Shown here one piece after another: positions 8,068-17,270 of a DNA stretch of 38,088 bases (its first letter is position 1; each line of letters begins with the position of its first letter). Origin of the DNA: Actinomycetes bacterium. GTDB lineage: Bacteria > Actinomycetota > Acidimicrobiia > Acidimicrobiales > RAAP-2. The position numbers were made by a program, and so were the translations under genes. The notes below the pieces were generated by a model. That model saw only the letters and a list, made by a program, of their open reading frames with translations, was not told where the DNA came from and searched no databases. The stretch spans positions 1 to 38,088 of the forward strand of contig JAJYYG010000082.1 of NCBI GenBank assembly GCA_021801235.1, read 5' to 3'.

Positions 8068-10086
8068 TCACCGGATCGGGCGGGCGGTCGAGGGCAGTAG
8101 GTGTCCGGCCTGTTGCAGGTGGCCCAACTTCACCACCTGGGGATAGATCACGTTGGCCAGCCACTGCCCGGCGGCCGCGGTCGGAGCGACGTGGATCCCG
8201 TCGGAGGACCGGATCCGGATGCCGTCGATGAACTGCTCGTACTTGCCGCCCGGGCAGATCATCGCTCCAAGGTCACCGACGGCGACGTGCCCCGGATCGG
8301 TGGCGGCGACCCGGAAGAGCATCTGGTCGTAGTCGTGCAGGCGGGTGGCCGAGTCGGCCGGCCAGGGTTGACCGTTGTCCTGCTCGCCGGAGTCGAAGCA
8401 CGGCGGCGTCTCGAGGATCATCAGGGCCCCGGTCGACGTGCCGATGTGGACGGCCAGCTCCAGGTCGGCCATCAGCACCCGGTCGAACGCCGGCTGCCCG
8501 ATGTGCATCCAGGTTCCCCCGATCATCTGATCGGACACCTCCCAGCGCCCGGCCAGCAGGACGGTGACGTTCGGGTGGAACTGGGCGAGCTGCTTGCGCC
8601 AGATGGTCGGCCACTGCTTGGACCGGGGCGCCCCGGAGTTGCAGTAGGGGACGGGCACACCGACGATGTCGTGGGTCATCGCCCGCTGGCTGAGGAGCAC
8701 GCCGCAGCCGAGCTGGGCCTGGAGGTCGAGGTTGACCCCGTCTTCCCGGTCCGCCGGGCTTCTCGCCAGGGCGAACCCGACCCGGAAGGCCACCGAGTCG
8801 CCGAACAGGATCATCTTGACCGGAGGTCCGGAGGCAGCGGCGCCGGTCTGGCGCGTCGCGGCACCGGCCACGGCGGGAACGGTCGTGGCGGCGACGAGCG
8901 CGCCCACGGTCACTCCGAGGGCGACCCCCGACGCCATCCAGGCGCGCCGACGTACGAGGAGACCCCCGTTACGGACGGGCAGCTCGACCAGGTAGTACGA
9001 CAGCACGGCCACCACGAAGGTGGCCGAAAGCCGGACGGCCAGGAGGAGCGGGCCACTGAGTCCGGTGTGGGCGTGGTCGAGGGTCAAGAAGAGCGGCCAG
9101 TGGTAGAGGTAGAGGCCGTAGGAGATGCGCCCGACGAAGGTGAACGGTGCCAGCGCGCACAACCGGGAGAGCGCCGAGCGCGGCCACGAGACCACGTGGG
9201 CGATCACCAGGGCGGCCGCCACCGCGACCAGGAGGAATCCGCCGGAGTACAGGAACGCGTTCTGTCCGTCGTAGGTGTGCCAGGCCCACAGCAGGAACAC
9301 GCTGCCGCCCAGGCCGAGGGCGGCGCCGGTCGCACGGCCCTCGAGCGTCCTGCTCCACCGCTCGGAGAAGACCCGCCAGTCGCGGGTGGAGGCGACGGCA
9401 CCGACGCAGGAGCCGACCAGAAGCGCCTGAGCGCGGGTGTCGGTGCCGTAGTAGAGGCGGTCCACGCTGAATCCGGCGTGGTGCATTGCGGCCATCAGGG
9501 CGGCGGAAGCCAGCGCACCGCACCCGGCCACCCATCCGAGGCCTCTGGCTCCCTTCCACTTCAGCACGGGCAGGGCCACCAGCGGCCAGATCAGGTAGTA
9601 CTGCTCCTCGACCGCCAGCGACCAGGTGTGCAGGAGCGGGGAGGGGGAGGCGGAAAGAGCGAAGTACCCCTGGTTGGAGAAGATGAACCGCCAGTTGGCC
9701 ACGTAAGTCAGGGTGGCCAGCGCGTCATCCCGGATCGAAGGCAGGTTGAGCGATGCCGCGTAGAAGTGGGCGTACGCGGCGACTCCGAGCAGGAGGACGA
9801 ACAACGCCGGAAGGAGCCGCCGGGCCCGGCGGGCCCAGAACCGGCCGAGGGCGATCGTCCCGCTCCGCACCGACTCGTCGCAGAGCAGCGCGGTGATGAG
9901 AAACCCGGACAGGACGAAGAAGACGTCGACACCCAGCAGTCCGCCGTTGATCCACGACACGCCTCCGTGGTAGAGCAGAACGGCGGCGACGGCGAAGGCC
10001 CGCAGGCCGTCCAGCGGGGCGAGCCGGCGATGGCCGCCCCCACCGGCGCTCCGGGGGGCCACCACCGCTCCCGTTGAAGGCGACAC
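8068..10086 (-). CDS. Acyltransferase 3 fused to SGNH hydrolase domain (OafA-like)
   Basis: 672 residues. Residues 20-370 are an acyltransferase-3 membrane domain: catalytic-type His in VLLYHGG (H40), VDVFFVLSGFLIT, the Arg-rich FWARRARRLLP (83-93), WSLAVEEQYYLIWP and SYGLYLYHWPLF. After a last membrane helix (385-405) comes an extracytoplasmic SGNH domain with GDS (429-431, Ser nucleophile) and DGIH (629-632, Asp/His). Block III reads GRWEV without the usual Asn. OafA-type fusions transfer acetyl or other acyl groups to surface sugars. The start is GTG 10086; TGTAGT lies just upstream, so the mRNA may be nearly leaderless. It is a paralogue of the fusion at 34707-36881. Confidence 0.9.
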   Translation of the reverse strand: MSPSTGAVVAPRSAGGGGHRRLAPLDGLRAFAVAAVLLYHGGVSWINGGLLGVDVFFVLSGFLITALLCDESVRSGTIALGRFWARRARRLLPALFVLLLGVAAYAHFYAASLNLPSIRDDALATLTYVANWRFIFSNQGYFALSASPSPLLHTWSLAVEEQYYLIWPLVALPVLKWKGARGLGWVAGCGALASAALMAAMHHAGFSVDRLYYGTDTRAQALLVGSCVGAVASTRDWRVFSERWSRTLEGRATGAALGLGGSVFLLWAWHTYDGQNAFLYSGGFLLVAVAAALVIAHVVSWPRSALSRLCALAPFTFVGRISYGLYLYHWPLFLTLDHAHTGLSGPLLLAVRLSATFVVAVLSYYLVELPVRNGGLLVRRRAWMASGVALGVTVGALVAATTVPAVAGAATRQTGAAASGPPVKMILFGDSVAFRVGFALARSPADREDGVNLDLQAQLGCGVLLSQRAMTHDIVGVPVPYCNSGAPRSKQWPTIWRKQLAQFHPNVTVLLAGRWEVSDQMIGGTWMHIGQPAFDRVLMADLELAVHIGTSTGALMILETPPCFDSGEQDNGQPWPADSATRLHDYDQMLFRVAATDPGHVAVGDLGAMICPGGKYEQFIDGIRIRSSDGIHVAPTAAAGQWLANVIYPQVVKLGHLQQAGHLLPSTARPIR

Positions 10087-10273
10087 CGTGACTACAGCCT
10101 GTCCCTGCGCCCGCCTCCGAGCCGCCGACCCGTCGTGTGGTCACGACCGTGCGGCGAAGACCGGACGACGATCGCGATCACGGCGCACACACTAACGAAT
10201 CCGCGGTCCTCAACCGCCCGGGTTCGCCGGCGCACCGTGCGGACGCCACTGGTCCGTGCCGCCCGGTTCCCCC

Positions 10274-10292
10274 GGGTCCCGGCGCCGGACCC
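10274..10292. terminator. Hairpin downstream of methyltransferase gene
   Basis: GGGTCC-(7 nt)-GGACCC, 12-30 bp beyond the methyltransferase stop (10304, minus strand). It is a GC-rich stem without a U-tract, in the right place to separate this gene from the acyltransferase promoter. Confidence 0.35.
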
Positions 10293-10303
10293 GTCGGGGT
10301 TCG

Positions 10304-11188
10304 TCAACCGAGAGGTGCGTCGTGGCGCGGGCCGCGGGCGGTCGCGAACAGCACCATGGTGGTGGTGTCGAGCTCGTCGGTGACGAAGAAGTCGTCGGCG
10401 GTGATGCCGGTGGACCCTCCGGCATCACCGCTCGCCATGAACCGGTAGGCGATCGGCAGCAACCGGGTGTAGGCGGCGATGTACCACGCTCTCGGGATCC
10501 GGTGCCGGAGGTCGAGCACGTCCAACCGGAGCAGGCGCTCCGCCTTGGCCCGGCGGGCGGCGAAGTCGGCCTTCACCCGGGGGACGGCGTCGAGTCCCTG
10601 CACGGTGACCTCGTCGAAGTGGCGGCGGAGGAGCGCGTCGAGCTGGTCCGGCTCGAACAGGTGGACGTGGAACGGGTTCTCGAAGTCCGCCGGCCGGTTG
10701 GGCGTGAGGAAGAACGCGGTCCCGTCCCGGTCGAGCACCCTGGCCAGCTCCGCCACGTGACCCTCGGGACTGGTGAAGTGCTCGATCAGGTGCGACGAGC
10801 AGGCCCAGTCGAACGAACGATCGGCGAGCGCCAGTGCCAGCGCCTCCATCTGCGCGACGACCAGCCCGGACGCCGCGAACTTCGACCGGGCGAAGGCGAC
10901 GGCATCACCGCTGTAGTCCACGCCGCACACCTGGCGGTGGCCGTCGAGCAGCCGGGCGGACTCGAACCCCTGCCCACAACCGACGTCGAGGACGCGTCCG
11001 GTCCCCAGCCGTTCCAGGACCGTCCGGTAGCCGGCAGCGTGCAGGGCGAGGAGCGAGTCGGGGGTCACCCCTTCCATCGGGCGCTCGCCGGTCAGCCCGC
11101 CGCTCCGACGATCGGCCGGTGCCGCCGTTCCACGGACCCGGCGATCCCGGTGCTGCGCCAACTGGTCCTTGTCGTCTCCAGGTCCCAT
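10304..11188 (-). CDS. Class I SAM-dependent methyltransferase
   Basis: 294 residues from ATG 11188. Motif I is VLDVGCGQG (66-74), then CGVDYSGDAV, and WACSSHLIEHF with LARVLDRDGTAFFLTPNRP fits a Methyltransf_11/25-type fold. A C-terminal part of about 100 residues (KADFAARRAKAERLLRLDVL...) is less typical and may recognise the acceptor. No membrane segment is seen. The substrate is unknown; methylation of a glycan or its lipid carrier is plausible from context. The start is uncertain: GTG 11245 (GGGG six bases upstream) and ATG 11077 are in frame, and homology proper begins around residue 40. It is divergent from the AftD gene, with overlapping -10 boxes at 11282-11288. Confidence 0.8.
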   Translation of the reverse strand: MGPGDDKDQLAQHRDRRVRGTAAPADRRSGGLTGERPMEGVTPDSLLALHAAGYRTVLERLGTGRVLDVGCGQGFESARLLDGHRQVCGVDYSGDAVAFARSKFAASGLVVAQMEALALALADRSFDWACSSHLIEHFTSPEGHVAELARVLDRDGTAFFLTPNRPADFENPFHVHLFEPDQLDALLRRHFDEVTVQGLDAVPRVKADFAARRAKAERLLRLDVLDLRHRIPRAWYIAAYTRLLPIAYRFMASGDAGGSTGITADDFFVTDELDTTTMVLFATARGPRHDAPLG

Positions 11189-11281
11189 CCGTTTGCTGCC
11201 CCCGTCCTCACCCGTCGCGCGTCGACGGTCGGCTCGCCGCGTCACCAGCGACCCCGATCCTCGGAGTCGTGGACGGTTGTT

Positions 11282-11288
11282 TACACTA
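11282..11288. promoter_or_regulatory. Overlapping divergent -10 boxes (TACACTA)
   Basis: On the plus strand TACACT (11282-11287) lies 11 nt before the AftD GTG. On the minus strand the same bases read TAGTGT (11288-11283), facing the methyltransferase. Both fit TANNNT, so a single 7-bp element could serve both directions. The AftD transcript would have only about a 5-nt leader, the methyltransferase one about 90 nt. Confidence 0.45.
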
Positions 11289-11298
11289 CTGACCACTC

Positions 11299-14200
11299 GT
11301 GCAGGTTCCCGACCCTCCCCACGTCGCGTCCCCGGACGACCGACCGAACGCCGCGACGCCCCGGGCACCGTCGCGTCCCCCGGTCGTCGGTCGCCTCCCG
11401 CAGCGCCTGTCCCGGGCAGTGCGCGTCCTGCGCTCCCCCAGCCGGGCACGTCGGGTGGCCGACTACCTGTTGTTCCTGGTCCTCGGGATGGCGCCGATGC
11501 TTTGGTCCCGGCCCGGGGTGGTCACGGACGACACGAAGACGTACCTCTACCTCGACCCTGGGCGCTATGTCCGTGACGCGGTCTCCATGTGGGACCCCGG
11601 GGTCGCCATGGGGACGGTCACCCACGAGAACATCGGCTACCTGTTGCCCATGGGGCCCTTTTACTGGATCCTGGCGGAGCTGCACGTCCCCCTGTGGGTC
11701 GCGCAGCGGCTCTGGATGGGGGTGATCCTCTTCGCCGCGGGCGCCGGCATGCTCGCGCTCTGCCGGGTGCTGGGCCTGTGGGGGCCGGGCCGCTACGTGG
11801 CCTCGCTGGCATTCATGTTCACGCCGTACGTCCTCCAGTACGCGGGGAGGATCTCGGTGATCCTCCTCCCCTGGGCGGGCCTACCCTGGATGCTGGCGTT
11901 CACCATCCTCGCGGCCCGCCGTGGGGGCTGGCGCTACCCGGCCCTGTTCGGCCTGGTGATGATCCTGGTGAGCGGCATCAACGCCAGCTCCATCCTCTAC
12001 GTGGGACTGGCCCCGGCCCTGTGGCTCCCGTATGCGGCGGGGGTGTCCCGGGAGGTGACCTGGCGGCAGGCCTGGACCGCGGCATGGAGGATCGCGCTCC
12101 TGGCGCTGGGCGTGTCGCTGTGGTGGGCCGTCGGGTTGCAGATCGAAGCGGCGGACGGCATCAACGTCCTCAAGTACACCGAGACGGTTCCCGCCACCAG
12201 TTCGAGCTCGACGGCTGCCGAGGTCATCCGCGGGCTCGGGTACTGGTACTTCTACGGGTCGGACCGGGTCGGCCAGTGGACCCAGGCGTCGATCGCCTAC
12301 ACCCAGCAGGTGTGGCTGGTCGCCCTCAGCTTCGCGGTGCCGGTCCTCGCCGTCATCGCCGCGGCGTTCCTCCGCTGGCGGCACCGGGCGTACTTCGTCC
12401 TCCTCGCCCTGCTGGGGCTGACCTTGTCGGTCGGGGCCTACCCCTATACCCATCCTTCGTGGATCGGTGGGGCGCTGAAGGCGTTCATGGTCGACACCAC
12501 CGCGGGGTTGGCCATGCGGTCGACCGACCGGGTGACCCCCCTGGTCGTGCTCTCGTTGGCGGTCCTGCTCGGGGCGGGGGTGACCGCGCTGGCCCGGCGG
12601 GTGCACCGGACCGGTCTGGTGATCGCCGCCTTCGCCGGGGCGGTGGTGATCGGTGCCGCGGTCCCGTTGTGGACCGGGGCGATCATCGCCAACGGCTTCA
12701 CCCAGCCCGCCAGCCCCCCCGCCTACGTGCTCAAGGCGGCCAAGACGCTCGACGCCGTGCACAAGGGAACCCGGGTCTATGCCCTTCCCGGTAACAATTT
12801 CGCCGCCTACCGGTGGGGGGACACCATCGACACCGTCTGGCCGGGGCTGATGACCCGGCCGTTCGTCACCCACGAGCAGCAGATCATGGGCTCCCTCGCC
12901 ACCGCGGACTTCCTCAACGCGGTCGACTCCCCGCTGCAGAACGGCGTGGAGAACTGGGCGGCGCTCGGTCCCCTCGCCTCGCTGATGAGCGCCGGGGACG
13001 TCCTCGTCCAGTACGACCAGGCGTACGAGCGGTACTTCCTCCCGTCGCCCCAGGCGGTCGCCTCCGGCCTCGCCACCACCCCGCCGGGTCTCTCCGATCC
13101 GGTCTCCTACGGCACCCCCCGTCCGAACGAGTCCACCATCGCCCGACTCGACGAGGCGACCTTGAGCCGACCACCGAACGACGGGTGGCCGGCGCCCCTG
13201 GTGAGCTACTCGGTCGCCAACCCGAGGCCCATCGTGCGGGCGGAGTCGCTCGCCGATCCCCTGGTGCTCGACGGCGGCGGCACGGGCGTCGCCGACGCCG
13301 CGGGGACCGGCCTGCTCGCCGGGCACTCGACGATCCTCTACGCCGGCACGCTGGACACCCGTCCGAAGCTCCGGTCCAAGATCCTTTCCGGGCCGGCCGA
13401 CCTGGTGGTGACCGACACCAACCGGAAGCAGGGGTTCATGTGGACCTCCCTCAACGAGAACACCGGCTATACCGAGACGGCGTCCCAGGGACCCGACCGT
13501 TCGAACCCGAGCGACGCCCCGATCAACCTCTTTCCGGGGGCGCCGCTCGACGCGAAGACGACCGCGGTCTTCAACGGGATCTCCGCGGTGACGGCGTCCA
13601 GCTACGGGTCGTCCCTCTCGTACCTGCCCGAGGACCAGCCGGCTGCCGCTCTCGACGGGAACCTGCAGACGGCGTGGCTGGACAACTCGTTCGCCGTCCC
13701 GACCGGGCAGTGGTGGCAGGTCGCGTTCGACCATCCCCACCGCCCGGGATCCGTCACCCTGGTGCAGCCCCAGACCGGGGATCCCGACCGCTCGATCACC
13801 TCGGTCACCCTGACCTTCGACGGGCGCCATCCCCTCCATGTCGACCTCGGACCGGCCTCGCTCGTCCCCGCCGGCCAGACGATCCCGCTGGGGAACCGGG
13901 TCTTCTCGACCTTGCGGATCACCATCGACGGCTTCACCGTCGCCGCGCACCACCGCAAGGTGGGCTACGAGAGCGCGGTGGGCTTCGCCGAGGTCGAGAT
14001 TCCCGGGGTCCACGCCGACAAGACGATCGCCATGCCGGAAGACCTCCTCCGCAGTGCCGGCACCTCCTCGCTCCAGGACCCGCTGACCTTCCTCATGACC
14101 AGGCTGCGCAGCTCCGGGTTCCCGCCCCGCTCGGCTGCCGAGCCGTCGCTGTCCCGGCAGTTCTGGTTGCCGACGGCCAGGACGTTCTCGCTGTCGGGGA

Positions 14201-15945
14201 CGGCCCGGATCTCGGCGCTGATCCCCGACAACCTGATCGACCAGCTCGTCGGGAGGCAGGGGTCCAACGGCACCGGCGTCGTCGCCTACTCGGAGGGCAG
14301 GCTCCCCGGCGACCTCCGGGCCGAGGCGATGGCCACCCTCGACGGCTCCTCCTCGACCATCTGGGAGCCGGGTTTCGGGGCGTCGCACCAGCCCGGGACC
14401 TGGCTCCAGTACCAGTTCCCCCAGCCGCTGAGCGTCGACCACCTCGACCTCCAGATCGTGGCCGACGGCGAGCACTCGATCCCCACCCAGATCACCGTGA
14501 GCAACGCGGACGGATCCCGCGTGGTGGCGCTGCCGCCGCTCGCGGACAGCCGGGTGCCGGGTTCGGTGGTCGACGTCCCGGTGTCGTTCCCGACGTTGAC
14601 CGGGTCGAGCCTGCGGATCACCTTCGACACGGTCCGGATCGAGAACACCCTCGACTACTGGTCGGAGTCGCCCATCGGGCTCCCCATCGGGGTGGCCGAG
14701 GTCGGCATCCCCGGGGTGCACGCGGGGTCGGTCCCGCCGGAGATGCCGGGGACCTGCCGATCCGACCTCCTTTCGATCGACGGGAACCCGGTGTGGGTGC
14801 GGGTCACCGGGACCACGCAAGCAGCTCTGGACCGCCAAGGGCTCCCGGTGTCCCTGTGCGGACCCGACGCCGGTGGGATCAGCCTCGGCCCCGGAACCCA
14901 CACCCTGGTGGCGACGCTCGGATCGATCTCCGGCCTGAACCTCGACCAACTGGCCCTCGAGTCCGCACCCGGTGGGGCTGCTGCGGTGATCCCCGCGGCG
15001 ACGACGCCCCAGGTGACCACGGTGATGGCGCCGGCCCCGGACCCGGCCGCCCCGACGGTCGACGTGGTGCACCAGACGGCGACCAGCTACCAGCTGGTCG
15101 TGCACGGGGTCGACGCGACCACGGCTCCGTTCGCGCTGGTGCTGGGGGAGAGCCTGAACCGGGGGTGGACGGCCACGGTCCACGGGGGCCCCGGGCTCGG
15201 ATCGCCGATCCTCGTCGATGCGTTCGCCAACGGGTGGCAGGTGGATCCGGCGCGCCTGGGCGGCGCCTTGCACGACGGGACGTTCACCGTCGACCTGCGG
15301 TGGACCCCCCAGGGTCGGGAGAACCTCGCCCTGCTGCTGTCCCTGCTCTTCCTCCTCGCCTGCCTGGTGCTCGCCTTCCTGCCGCGGCGCTGGCGCCGAT
15401 CGGGAGGGACCACCGTTGGCTCGGACGGGGCGCTCGAGGTGGTGTGGCCCCGCTTCGTCCTTCCGTTCGTGGCGGCGGGCCGCCGGGTCGGACTGGCGAC
15501 GGCGACCGTGGCCGCCGTCGCCTGCGGCCTGCTGGCGGCGGCAGTGAGCGCGCCGGTGGTCGGCATCCCGGTCGGTGCCGGGGTCCTCGTCGCCCTGGTG
15601 CTTCCCCGGGTACGCTCGCTGCTCGGGATCGCCGGCGCCGCCTGCATCACCGGGGCGGCGACCTGGATCGTGGTCCAACAGGTCCGTGAGCCCTTCAATC
15701 AGGTCGGCCTCTGGCCCCTCCACTACAACGCCGCGAACGTCGTCGTGCTGGCGGGGCTGGCCCTGCTGGCCGCCGACGCGATCGCGGACGAGGTGGGCAG
15801 ACGGCGGAGCCTTCCACCCCGTGCGGACGGGTCCCCCGGGGAGGAGCGAGGGAGCGGCGACGTCACCCGCGGCGACCGGAACAGGGCCGACGGCACCCGG
15901 GCCGGCGGGAACGGCGGCGGGGACGTGCCCGACGGGGGACGCTAG
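11299..15945 (+). CDS. aftD: AftD-like alpha-(1->3)-arabinofuranosyltransferase
   Basis: 1548 residues, a GT-C membrane enzyme of the DUF3367/AftD family. AftD transfers arabinofuranose from decaprenyl-phospho-arabinose to arabinan outside the membrane. About the first 450 residues hold the multi-helix GT-C core with VVTDDTKTYLYLDP (74-87, acidic catalytic loop), GYLLPMGPFYW and HVPLWVAQRLW, which follow mycobacterial AftD closely. A large extracytoplasmic part has two discoidin-like (F5/8C) carbohydrate-binding modules, near 760-900 (AALDGNLQTAW, WWQVAF) and 1000-1150 (ATLDGSSSTIWEPG, WLQYQF). Four or so helices near 1345-1490 close the protein, and the tail is charged and Gly-rich. It is slightly longer than the mycobacterial protein (about 1400). 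The start is GTG 11299, near leaderless. The stop TAG shares CTAG with the convergent GT4 gene. Confidence 0.9.
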   Translation: MQVPDPPHVASPDDRPNAATPRAPSRPPVVGRLPQRLSRAVRVLRSPSRARRVADYLLFLVLGMAPMLWSRPGVVTDDTKTYLYLDPGRYVRDAVSMWDPGVAMGTVTHENIGYLLPMGPFYWILAELHVPLWVAQRLWMGVILFAAGAGMLALCRVLGLWGPGRYVASLAFMFTPYVLQYAGRISVILLPWAGLPWMLAFTILAARRGGWRYPALFGLVMILVSGINASSILYVGLAPALWLPYAAGVSREVTWRQAWTAAWRIALLALGVSLWWAVGLQIEAADGINVLKYTETVPATSSSSTAAEVIRGLGYWYFYGSDRVGQWTQASIAYTQQVWLVALSFAVPVLAVIAAAFLRWRHRAYFVLLALLGLTLSVGAYPYTHPSWIGGALKAFMVDTTAGLAMRSTDRVTPLVVLSLAVLLGAGVTALARRVHRTGLVIAAFAGAVVIGAAVPLWTGAIIANGFTQPASPPAYVLKAAKTLDAVHKGTRVYALPGNNFAAYRWGDTIDTVWPGLMTRPFVTHEQQIMGSLATADFLNAVDSPLQNGVENWAALGPLASLMSAGDVLVQYDQAYERYFLPSPQAVASGLATTPPGLSDPVSYGTPRPNESTIARLDEATLSRPPNDGWPAPLVSYSVANPRPIVRAESLADPLVLDGGGTGVADAAGTGLLAGHSTILYAGTLDTRPKLRSKILSGPADLVVTDTNRKQGFMWTSLNENTGYTETASQGPDRSNPSDAPINLFPGAPLDAKTTAVFNGISAVTASSYGSSLSYLPEDQPAAALDGNLQTAWLDNSFAVPTGQWWQVAFDHPHRPGSVTLVQPQTGDPDRSITSVTLTFDGRHPLHVDLGPASLVPAGQTIPLGNRVFSTLRITIDGFTVAAHHRKVGYESAVGFAEVEIPGVHADKTIAMPEDLLRSAGTSSLQDPLTFLMTRLRSSGFPPRSAAEPSLSRQFWLPTARTFSLSGTARISALIPDNLIDQLVGRQGSNGTGVVAYSEGRLPGDLRAEAMATLDGSSSTIWEPGFGASHQPGTWLQYQFPQPLSVDHLDLQIVADGEHSIPTQITVSNADGSRVVALPPLADSRVPGSVVDVPVSFPTLTGSSLRITFDTVRIENTLDYWSESPIGLPIGVAEVGIPGVHAGSVPPEMPGTCRSDLLSIDGNPVWVRVTGTTQAALDRQGLPVSLCGPDAGGISLGPGTHTLVATLGSISGLNLDQLALESAPGGAAAVIPAATTPQVTTVMAPAPDPAAPTVDVVHQTATSYQLVVHGVDATTAPFALVLGESLNRGWTATVHGGPGLGSPILVDAFANGWQVDPARLGGALHDGTFTVDLRWTPQGRENLALLLSLLFLLACLVLAFLPRRWRRSGGTTVGSDGALEVVWPRFVLPFVAAGRRVGLATATVAAVACGLLAAAVSAPVVGIPVGAGVLVALVLPRVRSLLGIAGAACITGAATWIVVQQVREPFNQVGLWPLHYNAANVVVLAGLALLAADAIADEVGRRRSLPPRADGSPGEERGSGDVTRGDRNRADGTRAGGNGGGDVPDGGR

Positions 15946-17270
15946 CGCCGGGCGATCGCCTCGGCGGCCAGAGCGGCCAGCGCTCCCCGTGCGGTGTCGT
16001 CCCAGGTGAGCCCGTCGGCCCGCCGCCGCGCCCCGTGGCCGAGCCGGTGGCGGAGCACCTCGTCGGAGAGCACCTCGTCCAGCGAGGCCACCAGACCGTC
16101 CGCGTCATCGACCAGCAGTCCCGAGACGCCGTCGTCGACCGCGTCCTCGTGCCCACCGATCCGGGTGGCGACTGCCGGTGTCCCGCAGGCACCGGCCTCG
16201 GTCACCGTCATACCCCAGCCCTCGCGCTGCGAGGTGGAGGCGAGCACCCAGGCGCTCCGGTAGAGCTGCACCAGCTCGTCGTCGGGCACGTACCCGGGGA
16301 GGGAGATCCAGTCGGTGGCCCCGTAGCGGGCCACCAGCGCTTCGAGCGCCGGTCGCTCGTAGCCCTCGCCGACGATGACGGCCCGGAGATCGGGGTGGCG
16401 GTCGCGCAGCCGGACCAGGGCCCCGATGAGCAGGTGGAACCGCTTGACGGGGACGAGGCGTCCGACGGCGACCACGAGCGGCACGACGGAGCGCTCCCCG
16501 CCGGGGCTGAAGTGGTCCTCCACCCCGGGCGGCGAGACGACGATGCGCCCGGCGGGCAGACCGAGGCGGTCCACGATCTCGGCCTTGGACGAGTGCGACA
16601 GCGTGACGATGCGGGTGGTGCGGTAGAAGGGCGGCGCCAGATGGTGCTCGATGGTGAACCCCAGGCGGGCGAGACCCCCGGGGAGCACCATCTTCCACAT
16701 CTCCGCGTGCACATGGTGGAGGAACACGATCCGCGGGGCTCGCGACCACAGTGGGGAGAAGAACGGCATGCCGTTCCAGATCTCCACGACCCCGTCGCCG
16801 AAGCCGATCCGCCCGAGGGCGCCCGAGAGCATGGTGCGCGGGAAGAGGCTCAGGCGTCCCGATCTCCGGACCACCCGGTAGCCGTCCCGGCGGACGGTTC
16901 CCGGGGCGCCGGGCACCGTCGACGTCCTCATCGAGATGTCCAGACCGGCAGCCGACCAGAGCGAGAGGACCCGGTGTGCGTGCAGCTCCGACCCACCGGC
17001 CTCGGGATCGTCGAAGTCGCGCCAGGCGACGACGTCGATCCGCTTGAGCGCGGCCCGCTCGGCGATCTCGCCGAGCGAGAGGTCCGAGAACGCCTGGAGC
17101 GCGGGATCGTCGAACGCCCGGGGGGAACCTCCGGGCAACCGCCGGCCCGGAAGGTCGGTCCGAAGCAGGCGCGCCGCCGGCTTGGCCGCGAGCCGGTCCG
17201 AGACGCGACGACCGTCGGCCTCGGCTGCAACCTCCGCCGCCGAGTCAGCCCCCTCCTGTGCTGTCGTCAC
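15942..17270 (-). CDS. GT4-family glycosyltransferase
   Basis: 442 residues, GT-B fold, cytoplasmic or membrane-associated. The donor-binding half contains VVAVGRLVPVKR (266-277), IVGEGYERPALE (299-310), the GYVPDDELVQLYRSAWVL segment and the E-x7-E motif EGWGMTVTE (350-358). The N-terminal half starts near 77 (KRIDVVAWRDFDDPEAGGSE), the Gly-rich acceptor-side loop of GT4 enzymes. The first 75 residues are an extra region of unknown role. It probably adds a sugar to the lipid-linked intermediate before export. The GTG start (17270) overlaps the flippase stop as GTGA, so the two are coupled. The stop lies in the same CTAG as the AftD stop. Confidence 0.9.
   Translation of the reverse strand: MTTAQEGADSAAEVAAEADGRRVSDRLAAKPAARLLRTDLPGRRLPGGSPRAFDDPALQAFSDLSLGEIAERAALKRIDVVAWRDFDDPEAGGSELHAHRVLSLWSAAGLDISMRTSTVPGAPGTVRRDGYRVVRRSGRLSLFPRTMLSGALGRIGFGDGVVEIWNGMPFFSPLWSRAPRIVFLHHVHAEMWKMVLPGGLARLGFTIEHHLAPPFYRTTRIVTLSHSSKAEIVDRLGLPAGRIVVSPPGVEDHFSPGGERSVVPLVVAVGRLVPVKRFHLLIGALVRLRDRHPDLRAVIVGEGYERPALEALVARYGATDWISLPGYVPDDELVQLYRSAWVLASTSQREGWGMTVTEAGACGTPAVATRIGGHEDAVDDGVSGLLVDDADGLVASLDEVLSDEVLRHRLGHGARRRADGLTWDDTARGALAALAAEAIARR

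Noticed and set aside
8101-10077. A 658-codon plus-strand frame opposite the acyltransferase/SGNH gene
   Set aside because: Charged, low-complexity shadow. All conserved acyltransferase-3 motifs are on the minus strand.
12813-15689. A 958-codon plus-strand frame inside the AftD gene
   Set aside because: Arg/Pro/Gly-rich shadow frame without motifs. The frame carrying GT-C and discoidin-like features is the coding one.
11881-15723. A 1280-codon open frame on the minus strand opposite the AftD gene
   Set aside because: It is a mirror frame of a highly GC-biased gene: extreme Arg/Gly/Asp/His content, no family motif and no membrane pattern, while the plus-strand frame shows strong AftD homology.
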